Program-made: the position numbers and the translations under genes
NCBI GenBank assembly: GCA_963716135.1
Contig: OY970289.1
Location: forward strand, 2,356,001 to 2,420,000
Source of the DNA: CAVRAW01 sp963716135
GTDB taxonomy: Bacteria; Planctomycetota; Planctomycetia; Pirellulales; JADZDJ01
DNA: 64,000 bases
Direction: 5' to 3'
The notes under the pieces: model-generated
Databases searched by the model: none
The model's input: only the letters and a program-made list of their open reading frames with translations
What the model was told of the DNA's origin: nothing
Part shown: piece by piece, positions 53,279 through 62,700 of the stretch
Layout: every line of letters starts with the position of its first letter
How positions within the stretch are numbered: position 1 is the stretch's first letter

Positions 53279-53293
53279 CTGGGCGGTCCGGGC

Positions 53294-53848
53294 CTATTTG
53301 GCCGGGATAAGTTCGATCATCCAATCGCCGCCGAAGGGGACATTCTGAAACTCCAGCCAGGGCAACCCCATGCGCGAAAATTTGCCGCCGGTGCTTTTGT
53401 CGAAGCTGAGATACATGCCCCGGGCCTTGTTGGCATGGCAATCGAACAGCACCCAGAAATCCTTGGGCACTTCGACTGGGTGTGCAAAATTCACCTCCAC
53501 CCATTTTTCGGGCCCGGTCTCAAATAGCGAGTAGGGGGCCATTTGCGAGCTGAGGATCTCAGTGCAATCGGAATTCAATATGTAGACCACGAACTTCTCT
53601 TTGGGCGCTTCGGCCGCGCCGTAGCGCGAACCGTGAATCCGCACGCCGGCGAGCTTTTCGCCCTCTTTGGGCATGGTAAAGTGAACTGCCTCGCCCGCAT
53701 CGCCGATCACCAAACGCCCTTCGGCCGTGCCGTCATTGTGTTTCATGTCGCCGCTGCCGCCCGACGATTCGTCGGCCAGGAGATTGCTTGTCCAGCAGGC
53801 AACGAAAACGGTGGATATTGCAACTAGCAGCAGGGCGGGGCGTTTCAT
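53294..53848 (-). CDS. Exported protein of unknown function
   Basis: 184 residues from the ATG at 53848, chosen for its signal peptide (KRPALLLVAISTVFVACWTSNLLA) and AAAGG-like ribosome site; the frame stays open further upstream. The body is a compact beta-rich domain (GVRIHGSRYG, VVYILNSDCTEILSSQ, FWVLFDCHANKARGMYLSFD) that recalls the C-terminal beta-sandwich of planctomycete secreted proteins. No catalytic motif is evident. It lies 15 bases after the MGMT-like gene on the same strand. Confidence 0.7.
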   Translation of the reverse strand: MKRPALLLVAISTVFVACWTSNLLADESSGGSGDMKHNDGTAEGRLVIGDAGEAVHFTMPKEGEKLAGVRIHGSRYGAAEAPKEKFVVYILNSDCTEILSSQMAPYSLFETGPEKWVEVNFAHPVEVPKDFWVLFDCHANKARGMYLSFDKSTGGKFSRMGLPWLEFQNVPFGGDWMIELIPAK

Positions 53849-54076
53849 GGTTTTTCCTTTCGATAGAAAGCGAATTTTGCAGCCGATCGCCGCTCTGTGT
53901 GCTCGCTGAAAGCAGGCCGATGGGGCAACTCCATTGTCGTCGAGTCGCACGAGCGTCGTCAACCGTCGACGACTTCCCCGGAGGCCAGCTTTCCATCACA
54001 ATTTGGCTGGAAAAATCGAGGCTGTGGAAATGCGTTGGATCCAAAAGGTTTTCGCCACGTTCGGAAGGTACGGTCT

Positions 54077-55587
54077 ATGCCGGATGTAACGAGGCCTCTG
54101 GAGATGAATGACCTGCCCGACGCATCGCCGCGAATTGCAGTGATCGGCGGCGGCATGGCCGGGCTGGCGGCGGCGCATCGATTGTCGGAGCTCGCGCCGG
54201 CGCTGGCGTGACACTGCTGGAGGCGGGCGATCGGCTCGGGGGCATCATCGACACCATTCGAGACGACGGGTTTCTGATCGAGCGCAGCGCCGACAGCTTC
54301 ATCACCAATGCGCCCTGGGCAATCGACCTGTGCCGGCGAATCGGCTTTGCCGATCACTTGATTCCCACCGAAGCGGTCCACCGCGGGGCGATGGTTGTGG
54401 CGCACGGCAAGTTGATGCGCGTTCCGGATGGCTTTTTGTTGATGAGCCCACAGCGGCTGTGGCCGGTTATTCAATCGCCGATTTTGAGCCTGCGCGGCAA
54501 GCTGCGGCTGGCTTGCGAACGCTTTGTGCCGGCGCGGCGCGACGATTCCGACGAAAGCGTGGCTGCGTTCGCGCGGCGGCGGCTGGGCCGTGAAGCCTAC
54601 GAGCGGCTGGTGCAACCGCTGGTGGGAGGCATCTACACCGCCAATCCGGAAAAACTGAGCCTGGCGGCGACGATGCCACGCTTTTCGGAAATGGAGCGGC
54701 GGCATGGAAGCCTGATCCGCGCCGGGCGGGCCGATCGCCACAGCGGCGAAACCGATTCCGCCGGACTGCCCGAGGATGCCGGGGCGCGGTACAGCATGTT
54801 TGTGGCTCCGCGCGAGGGCCTTACTGGTTTTGTGGAAGCGATTGGCGCGCGGTTGCCGCCAGGCAGCGCGCGATTGAATACGATGGTGAGCCAGATCGAA
54901 CGCGTCGGTGACAAATGGCGCATATCATGTCACCCCAACAGCGCGGTCGAAAAAGCGGAGCAATTGGTTGTGGATTGCGTCATCATCGCTACCCCGGCAA
55001 CGGCGGCGGGCCGGCTGCTTAGCAACGTGGACTCAACGTTGGCGGAAGAATTGGCTGCCATCGAGTTTGCCGGCTGCGCAATTGTGGCGCTGGGATACGA
55101 GCGGTCGCAAATTGCGCATCCGCTGGATCGTTTCGGCTTCGTTGTGCCGGCGATCGAACGGCGACGGATACTGTCGGCCAGTTTTTCCAGCGTGAAGTTT
55201 CCAGGCCGCGCGCCTCCTGGAAAAGTGCTGATCCGAGTATTTCTCGGCGGTGCGCTGCAAGAGGATATGCTAGCGCTGGAGGACGGTCAATTGCGCGTCG
55301 TCGCGGAAGATGAACTGCGAGACTTGTTAGGCATCGCGGGAAGGCCAAGCTTGTCGCACGTGTTCCGCTGGCCACGCGCGATGCCGCAATACCACCTCGG
55401 ACACGTGGAGCGGCTCAAGCGGATAACCCAGCGGATGGCGCAATTGCCCTGCTTGGCGCTGGCCGGCAACGCATACCACGGCGTGGGGATTCCGAATTGC
55501 ATCCAATGCGGAGAACAAGCGGCGCAACGGGTGCTCAATGAAATAAAGTCGACCGCGGCCTCGTCCCCCGGTGGAACCGGGGGCTGA
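54077..55587 (+). CDS. hemY: Protoporphyrinogen oxidase, HemY/HemG-type FAD enzyme (frameshifted)
   Basis: Oxidises protoporphyrinogen IX (or coproporphyrinogen III) in heme synthesis. The first frame has ASPRIAVIGGGMAGLAAAHRLSE (FAD-binding GxGxxG); the second continues LLEAGDRLGGIIDTIRDDGFLIERSADSFITNAPWAIDL, RLGREAYERLVQPLVGGIYT, and LALAGNAYHGVGIPNCI near the C-terminus. The break is at about 54204-54210 (GCGCTGGCGTGACACTG): adding one base gives ALAVTLLEAG. I start at ATG 54077, which has AAGG 8 bases upstream. About 500 residues when repaired. The C-terminus ends in a small Ser/Gly-rich tail. CgoX-type function in the coproporphyrin-dependent route is an alternative. Confidence 0.85.
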
Positions 55588-55593
55588 AGGAAT

Positions 55594-55938
55594 TTACTTC
55601 TTGGCTGCGCCTTTGGCAGGCGCGGCGGCTTTTGCCGCAGCGGCGGCCGGCTTGGCGCCCGCGGCAGGCTTCGCGCCGGCTGGGGCGGCGGCGCCGGCGG
55701 CAGGAGCGGCGGCAGCGCCTTCGGCAGCCACTGCGCCCTCGGCCCCTTCCTCTTCCTTCTTCTTCTTTTTCTTCTTGATCGTGAGCTTGATCACGCGCAC
55801 TTTCGGCAGCCCCAGCACGCTCATCGTTTCGTCCCAGCGCTCCGACTCCTTCAATTTCGTGATGCGTTCCGAGCGCCGCAAAACATTGCGGTTTTTCACG
55901 CTGCCGCGGCGGACCTGTAAGCTTTTATCAAGTGTCAT
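55594..55938 (-). CDS. PVC-group small basic protein with Ala/Lys tail
   Basis: 114 residues. The conserved 55-residue head (LDKSLQVRRGSVKNRNVLRR, then SERITKLKESERWDETMSVLGLPKVRVIKLT) matches the small basic protein family shared by Planctomycetes, Verrucomicrobia and Chlamydiae (TIGR04137 type), thought to be ribosome-associated. It is followed by seven consecutive lysines, three glutamates, and a tail almost entirely of Ala/Pro/Gly/Lys that most homologues lack or have shorter. It is convergent with the heme gene by 6 bases. Confidence 0.85.
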   Translation of the reverse strand: MTLDKSLQVRRGSVKNRNVLRRSERITKLKESERWDETMSVLGLPKVRVIKLTIKKKKKKKEEEGAEGAVAAEGAAAAPAAGAAAPAGAKPAAGAKPAAAAAKAAAPAKGAAKK

Positions 55939-56061
55939 GGATATTCCTCAAATCGCCCTCGTCGGCGACTTTTTCCTATCGGCGACCGCAAAAAAGGGAC
56001 TGACCAACAGCCGCTAATATACGAGAGCGATCAGATGCCGGCAAGTGAGGGGCGCATCGCT

Positions 56062-57862
56062 TCATCCACGGCGCCGGGACCGTTTGGCGGCGGGGATGCG
56101 GTTGATTGCCGTGGCGGAAGAGTGGATACGGCCGGCACTACGGTCCGAGAGGAACCACAACCCGGCGCAAATTGCCAGCGTGCCCGCGACGAGGACGACC
56201 TCGATCGCGCCGGCGGCCTCGATGACGTGATCCCCCAAAAAAGTCAAATGAAAATTGAATTTGAGAAAACTGTTGTTGAGAGCACTCATGCCCATTTCTG
56301 GGTTGGTGGTCGGGCCCGCGCGGTCGCCTTGGACCACCCAGCCAAAATCCTTATTTAACAGATGGAAGTGCAACAGGATTCCCAAGACGGCGTCGACCAA
56401 TAACCCCAAAAGCGCAACTGCGCGCACTGCTTTCGGAACACGTGGCAATCCGACCGCGGCGAACGTCAGGCCCAGCAGTACCATGGGCTGCAGGCAAATA
56501 TGCCCGACGCCCAAATAATCGTACTCGCCGTGGACGACAATGCTCAGCAGCGTGACGACGACCACAAACCAAAACCAGAAAGCGTAACGGTGCTGCCAAC
56601 GATCGTGGGGGCGGTGTAGCAGCAGCGACGCCAACTGCCACGTTACCAAGATCAGCCCACCCCACCCCAGCATGGCGGGAAACTCCGTTTGGTAGATGGC
56701 AAAAAACCAATCTCGACCATACGCCAGCCCTTTCGGCGGTAGTTGGGGGTTGTATGCAGGATCGTTTTCGTATCGTCCACGCAATGGAAACGGCACCAGG
56801 GTATTGAAAATGTTCTCCGCGATTTTTTGCAGGTTGCCAACGAAGGTGAAGTGTTCCGACGAGGTGACTGCGGTATTGGAGCCGAACGTGGTTTTCATGC
56901 CGTAGGTGCACAGCGACCATCCCAGCCAGGTCGTGAAGATGGCGATGCTGACCGCTGCGGAGAACGCAATTTCGCGCCAGCGGTGTTTCCGCTGGCGGAA
57001 CAAAAAGAACAAATAGTGCCCGGCAAGAAACAAAACCATGACTGCGGCCGAATAGTGAACCAGCAAGGCGGCTGATAAGCAGGCGACGGCGGCCACCATG
57101 CGCGCGAAATCGCCGCGGCGCCATGCCGAAAGATAAAGGCCCAATGCGGTCAAATCGTAGAAAGCCGCGAACGCTTTGGTCCAGGTGTAAGTTCCATTCT
57201 CCACGAACATCGGACTCAGCGCCAGAAATCCGGCGATCAACCAGGCTCGGTTGCGCGTTTTGACGACCAACGACGGGGCCAAGAGCGCGCACGGCAAGAT
57301 CGGCAACGCATTCAGGTAAGCGAACACCAGCTGAAACAGCTCGAACCCCGGCGACACCTGCCAGAACACGACCGCCGTCAGCAGGTTCATCATCGGAGGC
57401 CTGGCCGGCAGCGGGTAGGCGAGAGAAAGCAAGAATGTCGTATCGGCCGGCTTGTGCTCCGAAAAGAAAATCGCCCGCTCGTAATGTTCAAACCAATCGC
57501 CCCACCAACGGGCGCCGGAATAATTTCGTACCAGCAGCAGAAACACCACCAGCCAGAAAAATAGCGCCAGAAACGCCAGCATGGCAGCGCGCTTCGCGGT
57601 GACGCCACAAACGGCGTAAGTCGCTCGCGCAGGCCAGGCTGGACAAAACGCCAAACACGCTCGGCAGGTACGCCCATGACGGCGTCAGATTCAAGGCATA
57701 AATGATCAATGCTTCCAGATACAGCAACAAGAACGAAAGCGCCACCGAACCGCACAAGGTTTCCAGCGGCCGCCACCGCAGATAACGAATGAAAATTAGG
57801 CCGGGGCCGAGAGAACTGATCAGCAGCAGTGCAATCGTCAATACCGCCTGCACGAAGAGCAT
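56062..57862 (-). CDS. Polytopic membrane glycosyltransferase-like protein (frameshifted)
   Basis: About 600 residues. The first frame gives FVQAVLTIALLLISSLGPGL and FLLLYLEALIIYALNLTPSW; the second continues MLAFLALFFWLVVFLLLVRN and at least eight further helices. The large loop after the first helices (YSGARWWGDWFEHYERAIFF) carries the acidic/aromatic residues typical of GT-C/ArnT-type enzymes that use polyprenyl-phosphate sugars. The break is at about 57586-57593 (GAAGCGCGCTGCC); adding two bases gives REARAAMLAFLAL. It is the last gene of the five-gene minus-strand glycan cluster. The substrate is unknown. Confidence 0.65.
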
Positions 57863-57895
57863 CACATTTCCTTGAAAGCACGCTTGTAGAGACGG

Positions 57896-59550
57896 CTAAG
57901 GCATCCGGAACAGAATTGCATTGTCAGGATACCGATGAGCAAGGAACTGTTCCACCGTCAGATAATGGAGGTTCCGGGCCTGTTGTTTTTCCGGTGTGGA
58001 CGTATCGGTCAGGAACATCACGGTCTGCGCAGCGACGCCGATGCCATTTATTTTGGCATCCTCGGGGCGCGTCACCACGTATTTCAGTTGCTCCTGAGGC
58101 ATGCCATTTAGAAAGTGAGCAAGTTCGACGGATTCAATGGAAAACGCTGCGGCGGTATTGGGAGATTGCGCCAGTCTTTAAAGTATCGAAGTGCGTCGCC
58201 GACGCCAAAAACGAGCAGAAGAACCACGATGACGACGCCCAAGAGGCGCCTGGCCCCGGACGATGCGGCCGCATTGTTTTGGGGTATCGTAGAAACTCGC
58301 GCAGATGATCTGACAAGTATTTCAGCGTTCGTGTCCGCTTTGCGGGTCAATTTTTGGTACGGCCAGTATAAGGCCTGGGCGGCCATGATGTAGACGGCGG
58401 GCGAAACCAGCAGCGAACGGAGGGCATGCGGCATGCCTTCATTCGAAACGATGGTCGGCGCCAACCCAATGAAAAACCAAGAAAGCAAAAGCGTCGGCGG
58501 CATTGCGGGACGGCCATTGCGCCAACATGAATGCACAATCTGCCAGACGTTTAGCAATAATCCCAACGCAAACAGGATCCCAACCGGCCAAAATAGTATT
58601 GGCGAGCTCGGGAGATTGTGACGCCAATTTTGATCGCCATGGACGACGAACATTCCCAATTCCAACGCAATATTATTCGCAATCTCTGCGACTGGATGAT
58701 CCTCGTTGAAAACCGACCTCCGCGCCGTGTGGCTCAGAAAATCATCGGGATGTGCAGCGAAATAGACGGCCAAAGGCGCCGTCACCAACAGCATGACGGC
58801 AAACAGCGTGGCGACATTGCGCAGCATCGGCTTGCCGGCCGTGGATTGTTTTTCGTGATCGACACCGGAGCGTAAACAGAACCAATAAACGGTCACGACG
58901 AACAGAATGGCAACGGGCATCACCCGAAACGCAATATACGTGTGCAATCCCAAACCAAAAAACAGGCCAGCCAATCCCCAGTCCCGGAAATGGCGACTCT
59001 CGAATCCACGATACAGAAAATAGAATCCCCAAACCGCCATAAGCGGACACATGATCGCTCGAAATCCGATCCGCGAGAAATTGACATGCCAGAATCCGGT
59101 GGCGATGAGAAAGGCCGCAATCGCCGCCAAGCGCCAATCTTTGAACATCGCACGAGTCAAAAAACAAGTGCCCAGGACGGTGAGGATTCCCACGACCGCC
59201 GACACCAGTCGCAGCGCGAATGCCGAGTTGCCCAGAAAATGAACAGAGATCGCCTGCAGGTTGATATACAGGCCTTCCCGACCGCTATTGTTGGGGTAAA
59301 AGAGCCGAAAATCGCCGGATTCCCAGGCTCGTATAGCGTCGTTGCCATTGGTGGCCTCGTCCGGATACAAGCCGGGAGGCGTGGTCGGCAAGCCGCACAA
59401 CCGCATGGCGCCGGCAACCGCCATGATCAGCAACAGCACCAAGATTTCTCTGCGTGGCATCTGCACCGTTGCAAACCCGTGGCGAAATTCTTCGCAGGCA
59501 AAGTCGAATATGAATGGATTCCGAGGGAACAACTCCAACCGCCGCGACAT
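57896..59550 (-). CDS. GT39/ArnT-like membrane glycosyltransferase (C-terminal frameshift)
   Basis: About 550 residues when repaired. The N-terminus has LPTTPPGLYPDEATNGNDAI with the conserved DE pair of protein-mannosyltransferase/ArnT-type enzymes, SGREGLYINLQAISVHFLGN, and about ten membrane helices. The C-terminal periplasmic part continues in another frame: QSPNTAAAFSIESVELAHFL, then MPQEQLKYVVTRPEDAKING and YPDNAILFRMP. The break is at about 58166-58172 (GACTGGCGCAATC); adding one base or removing two joins them. This enzyme probably transfers a sugar from polyprenyl phosphate to a surface acceptor. It lies 27 bases after the GT2 gene. Confidence 0.72.
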
Positions 59551-59577
59551 CGATCTGCAGACCGGCGATGCTACTTC

Positions 59578-60357
59578 CTATTTTTCATCTTTGCGGTAAT
59601 CACCCCGGCTAAAATACTTTTCCAGCCAGCAGTAAAACACGATGAACAAATAACGGCTGCCCATTTCGCGGATTTTGAGTTTGGCGACGCCGGTCCGGCG
59701 GTTGCGCCAAGTAATCGGAACGATGGTCCAACTGTATCCGCGGACGATCGTTTTCAACGGCAGTTCGACCGTCAAATTGAAGTGCGGTGAAAGGAAGGGC
59801 CGAATCCCGTCCAGGGTTGTCCGACGATACGCTTTGAACGCATTGGTCGTGTCGTTCAGCTTAATACGAAACAACAGCTTGATGAACAGATTGGCAATCC
59901 GATTCATCACGTACTTGATCCAGGGATAGTCGATCACGCCGCCCCCCTTCACAAATCGACTGCCGAACACCGCGTCATAACCCTCGGTGAGTTTCTGCCA
60001 ATAGGTGACCAGATCGCGGCAATCGTCCGATTCGTCGGCCATCATCACCACCACGGCGTCACCCTGAACGGCTTCGATCCCGTGCACCACTGCCCGTCCA
60101 AATCCGTGCGGACCCAGATTTTGCACAGGCCGCAACGAGGGAACCGTGTTTTTCAATTGCTGCAGGATTTCCCAAGTGCGATCGTGGCTGCCATCGTCCA
60201 CGACGACAATCTCATGTGGAATGCCGCGCTGCCGCAACTCAACGTGCACGTGCTCGACCGTCACGCCAATGCAACCTTCCTCGTCGTGCGCAGGAATGAC
60301 CACCGACATCAGCTTCAGCGGCGGCGCATTGGGGTTGGGCTCGTGATGCTTGTTCAT
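59578..60357 (-). CDS. GT2 polyprenol-phosphate glycosyltransferase
   Basis: 259 residues. Motifs are LMSVVIPAHDEEGCIGVTVE, IVVVDDGSHDRTWEIL, VMMADESDDCRDLV (a DxSDD variant of the metal site), FGSRFVKGGGVIDYPW, and LNDTTNAFKAYRR. It has no C-terminal membrane helices except a weak hydrophobic stretch (YLFIVFYCWLEKYF). It should make polyprenyl-phosphate-linked sugar for the two membrane enzymes downstream. It overlaps the preceding epimerase gene by 4 bases (ATGA). Confidence 0.9.
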   Translation of the reverse strand: MNKHHEPNPNAPPLKLMSVVIPAHDEEGCIGVTVEHVHVELRQRGIPHEIVVVDDGSHDRTWEILQQLKNTVPSLRPVQNLGPHGFGRAVVHGIEAVQGDAVVVMMADESDDCRDLVTYWQKLTEGYDAVFGSRFVKGGGVIDYPWIKYVMNRIANLFIKLLFRIKLNDTTNAFKAYRRTTLDGIRPFLSPHFNLTVELPLKTIVRGYSWTIVPITWRNRRTGVAKLKIREMGSRYLFIVFYCWLEKYFSRGDYRKDEK

Positions 60358-61424
60358 GTCGGCTGCGAGATTTCAAGCCAATCGGGATGCTCGCGATGAT
60401 GAGCCGCAATTTCGTCCAAAATCGCCGTCAGTTCAATTCGCGGGCGCCAGCCGTATGCGGCCGCTACCGCGCGGCTATCGATGACCACCCAGGGGATGTC
60501 GAATGGGCGCGGTTGTGAATCGGATTCGACGGCGTGCGTGCCGAATTTTTGCGCACACCAGCGGCTCAATTGGGCCAACGACATCGAGTTAGCCGCGCCG
60601 CCCCCGACGTTCCAAATCGCGTTTCCGCCGGCCCGGGGCTGCTGCATTTGCCGAATCATGAGATCCGTCAGATCGTCGGGGTGAAAGGCGTCGCGCACCT
60701 GATGGCCCGCGCCGCCGAAACCAATGTACTTTAATCGCCGGCGCAACGCATACGAGCGAATCCAAAAGGAAAAAATCCCCTGCACGGCCAGACCAAATTG
60801 CGTCCCGCCGGCCAGCACGCCGCAGCGGTTCACAATCGCCGGAAAACCGAACGCCTGCCCGTATTCCAACGCCAGCGCTTCCGAGGCCAATTTGGTGGCG
60901 CCGTACAAAGAAACCGGGGCGGCGGTGGAAAATTCTTCCGCGATGCCATGCTCGGAACATCCAAGGGGACGTTTGGCCGCGGCGTCCAACGCGAACGCAT
61001 CGTCCTTCACCGCTAGCGGCAAACCGGCCAGCGCAGGGATGTTGTACACCCGGCTGCTGGATAGCAGGATGAAGCCGGCCTTGTGCCGCCGCGCGTGCTC
61101 CAGCAGATTCACCGTGCCAAACAGATTGTGCTCGACGAGCTGGCGGCTGCTGGTTTGACCGTCGACCCCGGCCAGCACGGTGGGAATCGCGGCGGCATCG
61201 ATGATCCAATCGCATGGCCCGAGCGTTTCAAAATCGCTGGCGCACCGCACATCTCCGTGAGCCACACGCACTCCCGCCGACAATAGCCGCTGCCGATTGG
61301 TCTCGCTCCCGGGCCGGCTGAAATTATCGACGCCCAAAACTTGCGCATCGGCCACGGTTTCGCGCAGCCGCAGCGCGACTGAACTACCGACGAATCCACA
61401 AATGCCGGTGATCAGGATTTTCAT
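60354..61424 (-). CDS. NAD-dependent epimerase/dehydratase (extended SDR)
   Basis: 356 residues. The Rossmann motif ITGICGFVGSSVAL, VLGVDNFSRPG, and the catalytic YGATK pair identify an extended SDR acting on a nucleotide sugar. DAFHPDDLTDLMIRQM and AIWNVGGGAANSMSLAQL are RfbE/tyvelose-epimerase-like. It overlaps the GT2 gene by 4 bases and follows a second epimerase by 7. The two epimerases are related but not close copies. Confidence 0.88.
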   Translation of the reverse strand: MKILITGICGFVGSSVALRLRETVADAQVLGVDNFSRPGSETNRQRLLSAGVRVAHGDVRCASDFETLGPCDWIIDAAAIPTVLAGVDGQTSSRQLVEHNLFGTVNLLEHARRHKAGFILLSSSRVYNIPALAGLPLAVKDDAFALDAAAKRPLGCSEHGIAEEFSTAAPVSLYGATKLASEALALEYGQAFGFPAIVNRCGVLAGGTQFGLAVQGIFSFWIRSYALRRRLKYIGFGGAGHQVRDAFHPDDLTDLMIRQMQQPRAGGNAIWNVGGGAANSMSLAQLSRWCAQKFGTHAVESDSQPRPFDIPWVVIDSRAVAAAYGWRPRIELTAILDEIAAHHREHPDWLEISQPT

Positions 61425-61431
61425 TTCGATA

Positions 61432-62484
61432 TCAGGACAATCGTTGCTGCCACGCTTCGACGATCTCGCGCAGGGTTTGATCGAGCGATTTGGTGATGTC
61501 CCAATTCGGATAGTGCGATTTCATCTTCCGCAGGTCGCTATAGTACACGATGTGGTCGCCGATGCGATTCTCATCGATGTACGTGCTTTTCATTTTCCTG
61601 CCGGTCAAGTCCTCGGTCATGCTGAACGCTTCGCGAATTGAACAAGAATTGTCTTTGCCGCCCCCCAGGTTATACACCTCCGCCACGCGCGGCTTTTCAT
61701 AGAAGGCAAACATGAAAGCGGCCACGTCTTCCGAATGGATGTTGTCGCGCACCTGCTTGCCTTTGTACCCGTAGATTCTGTATTCCCGCTCCTCAAGGTT
61801 GCATTTCACCAGGTAGCTCAAAAAGCCGTGCAGCTCGACGCCGCTGTGATTCGGCCCCGTCAGGCAGCCGCCGCGCAGGCAGCAACTGGGCATGTTGAAA
61901 TATCGGCCGTACTCCTGCACCAAAAGGTCGGACGCCGCTTTGGATGCGCCAAATAGCGAATGCTTCGACTGATCGATCGAAAAATCCTCTGGAATGCCGT
62001 GCTCGAAGGCCGGGTCGTCGTAATCCCAGCGAGTTTCCAATTCCTTGAGTTTGATGAAATTGGGCCGATCACCGTACACCTTGTTGGTCGACATGTGGAT
62101 GAACGGCGACTCGGGACAACTTCGCCGCGCGGCTTCCAGCAAATTCAACGTGCCGGTGGCATTGGTCTCAAAATCATCAAATGGAATGGCCGCCGCCTTG
62201 TCGTGCGACGGCTGCGAAGCCGCATGGATAATCACATCGGGCTTCAATTTGGCGACCAAGGCCAGCACGCCCTCGCGATCGCGCACGTCGAGTTCATGAT
62301 GACGGAAACGCGGCAGCATCGATTCCAGCCGCTTTTGATTCCAGCGCGTGTCGCCGGAGGGGCCGAAGAAGACGGCGCGCGAGTTGTTGTCCAATCCGTG
62401 AACTTCAAATCCCTGGCGGTCGAAATAAACGCATACCTCCGAGCCGATCAGCCCGGAAGAACCCGTGATCAGAGCTTTTTTCAT
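61432..62484 (-). CDS. NAD-dependent epimerase, CDP-paratose 2-epimerase-like
   Basis: 350 residues. It starts MKKALITGSSGLIGSEVCVY and has HGLDNNSRAVFFGPSGDTRW, IIHAASQPSHDKAAAIPFDD, MSTNKVYGDRPNF, a catalytic Ser-Tyr/Phe-Lys region near KHSLFGASKAASDLLVQEY (Phe replaces the usual Tyr), CLRGGCLTGPNHSG, and VRDNIHSEDVAAF. The text is close to the CDP-paratose/tyvelose 2-epimerase (RfbE) group. The Phe in place of Tyr is also seen in some of that group, so activity is not excluded. It is the first gene of the glycan cluster; its start lies 217 bases from divergent uvrA. Confidence 0.85.
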   Translation of the reverse strand: MKKALITGSSGLIGSEVCVYFDRQGFEVHGLDNNSRAVFFGPSGDTRWNQKRLESMLPRFRHHELDVRDREGVLALVAKLKPDVIIHAASQPSHDKAAAIPFDDFETNATGTLNLLEAARRSCPESPFIHMSTNKVYGDRPNFIKLKELETRWDYDDPAFEHGIPEDFSIDQSKHSLFGASKAASDLLVQEYGRYFNMPSCCLRGGCLTGPNHSGVELHGFLSYLVKCNLEEREYRIYGYKGKQVRDNIHSEDVAAFMFAFYEKPRVAEVYNLGGGKDNSCSIREAFSMTEDLTGRKMKSTYIDENRIGDHIVYYSDLRKMKSHYPNWDITKSLDQTLREIVEAWQQRLS

Positions 62485-62700
62485 GCGTCGCTACCCGCCT
62501 TCATCCGATGACAAGTAAATCCATTATAACACGCCAAAATAAGCGATTTTTGAGGCCAGTGCGAGGGACAACACTACGTCGATCTGCATTTCGGAAGTGT
62601 AGGGGTGTCCACCTGTCGACCACGCCGCTAGAATGAGGTGTTTGTCACGGACGAACCCGAATCAAATCCACGCCGGCTGCCGGCGGGGTTCCATTGATAC

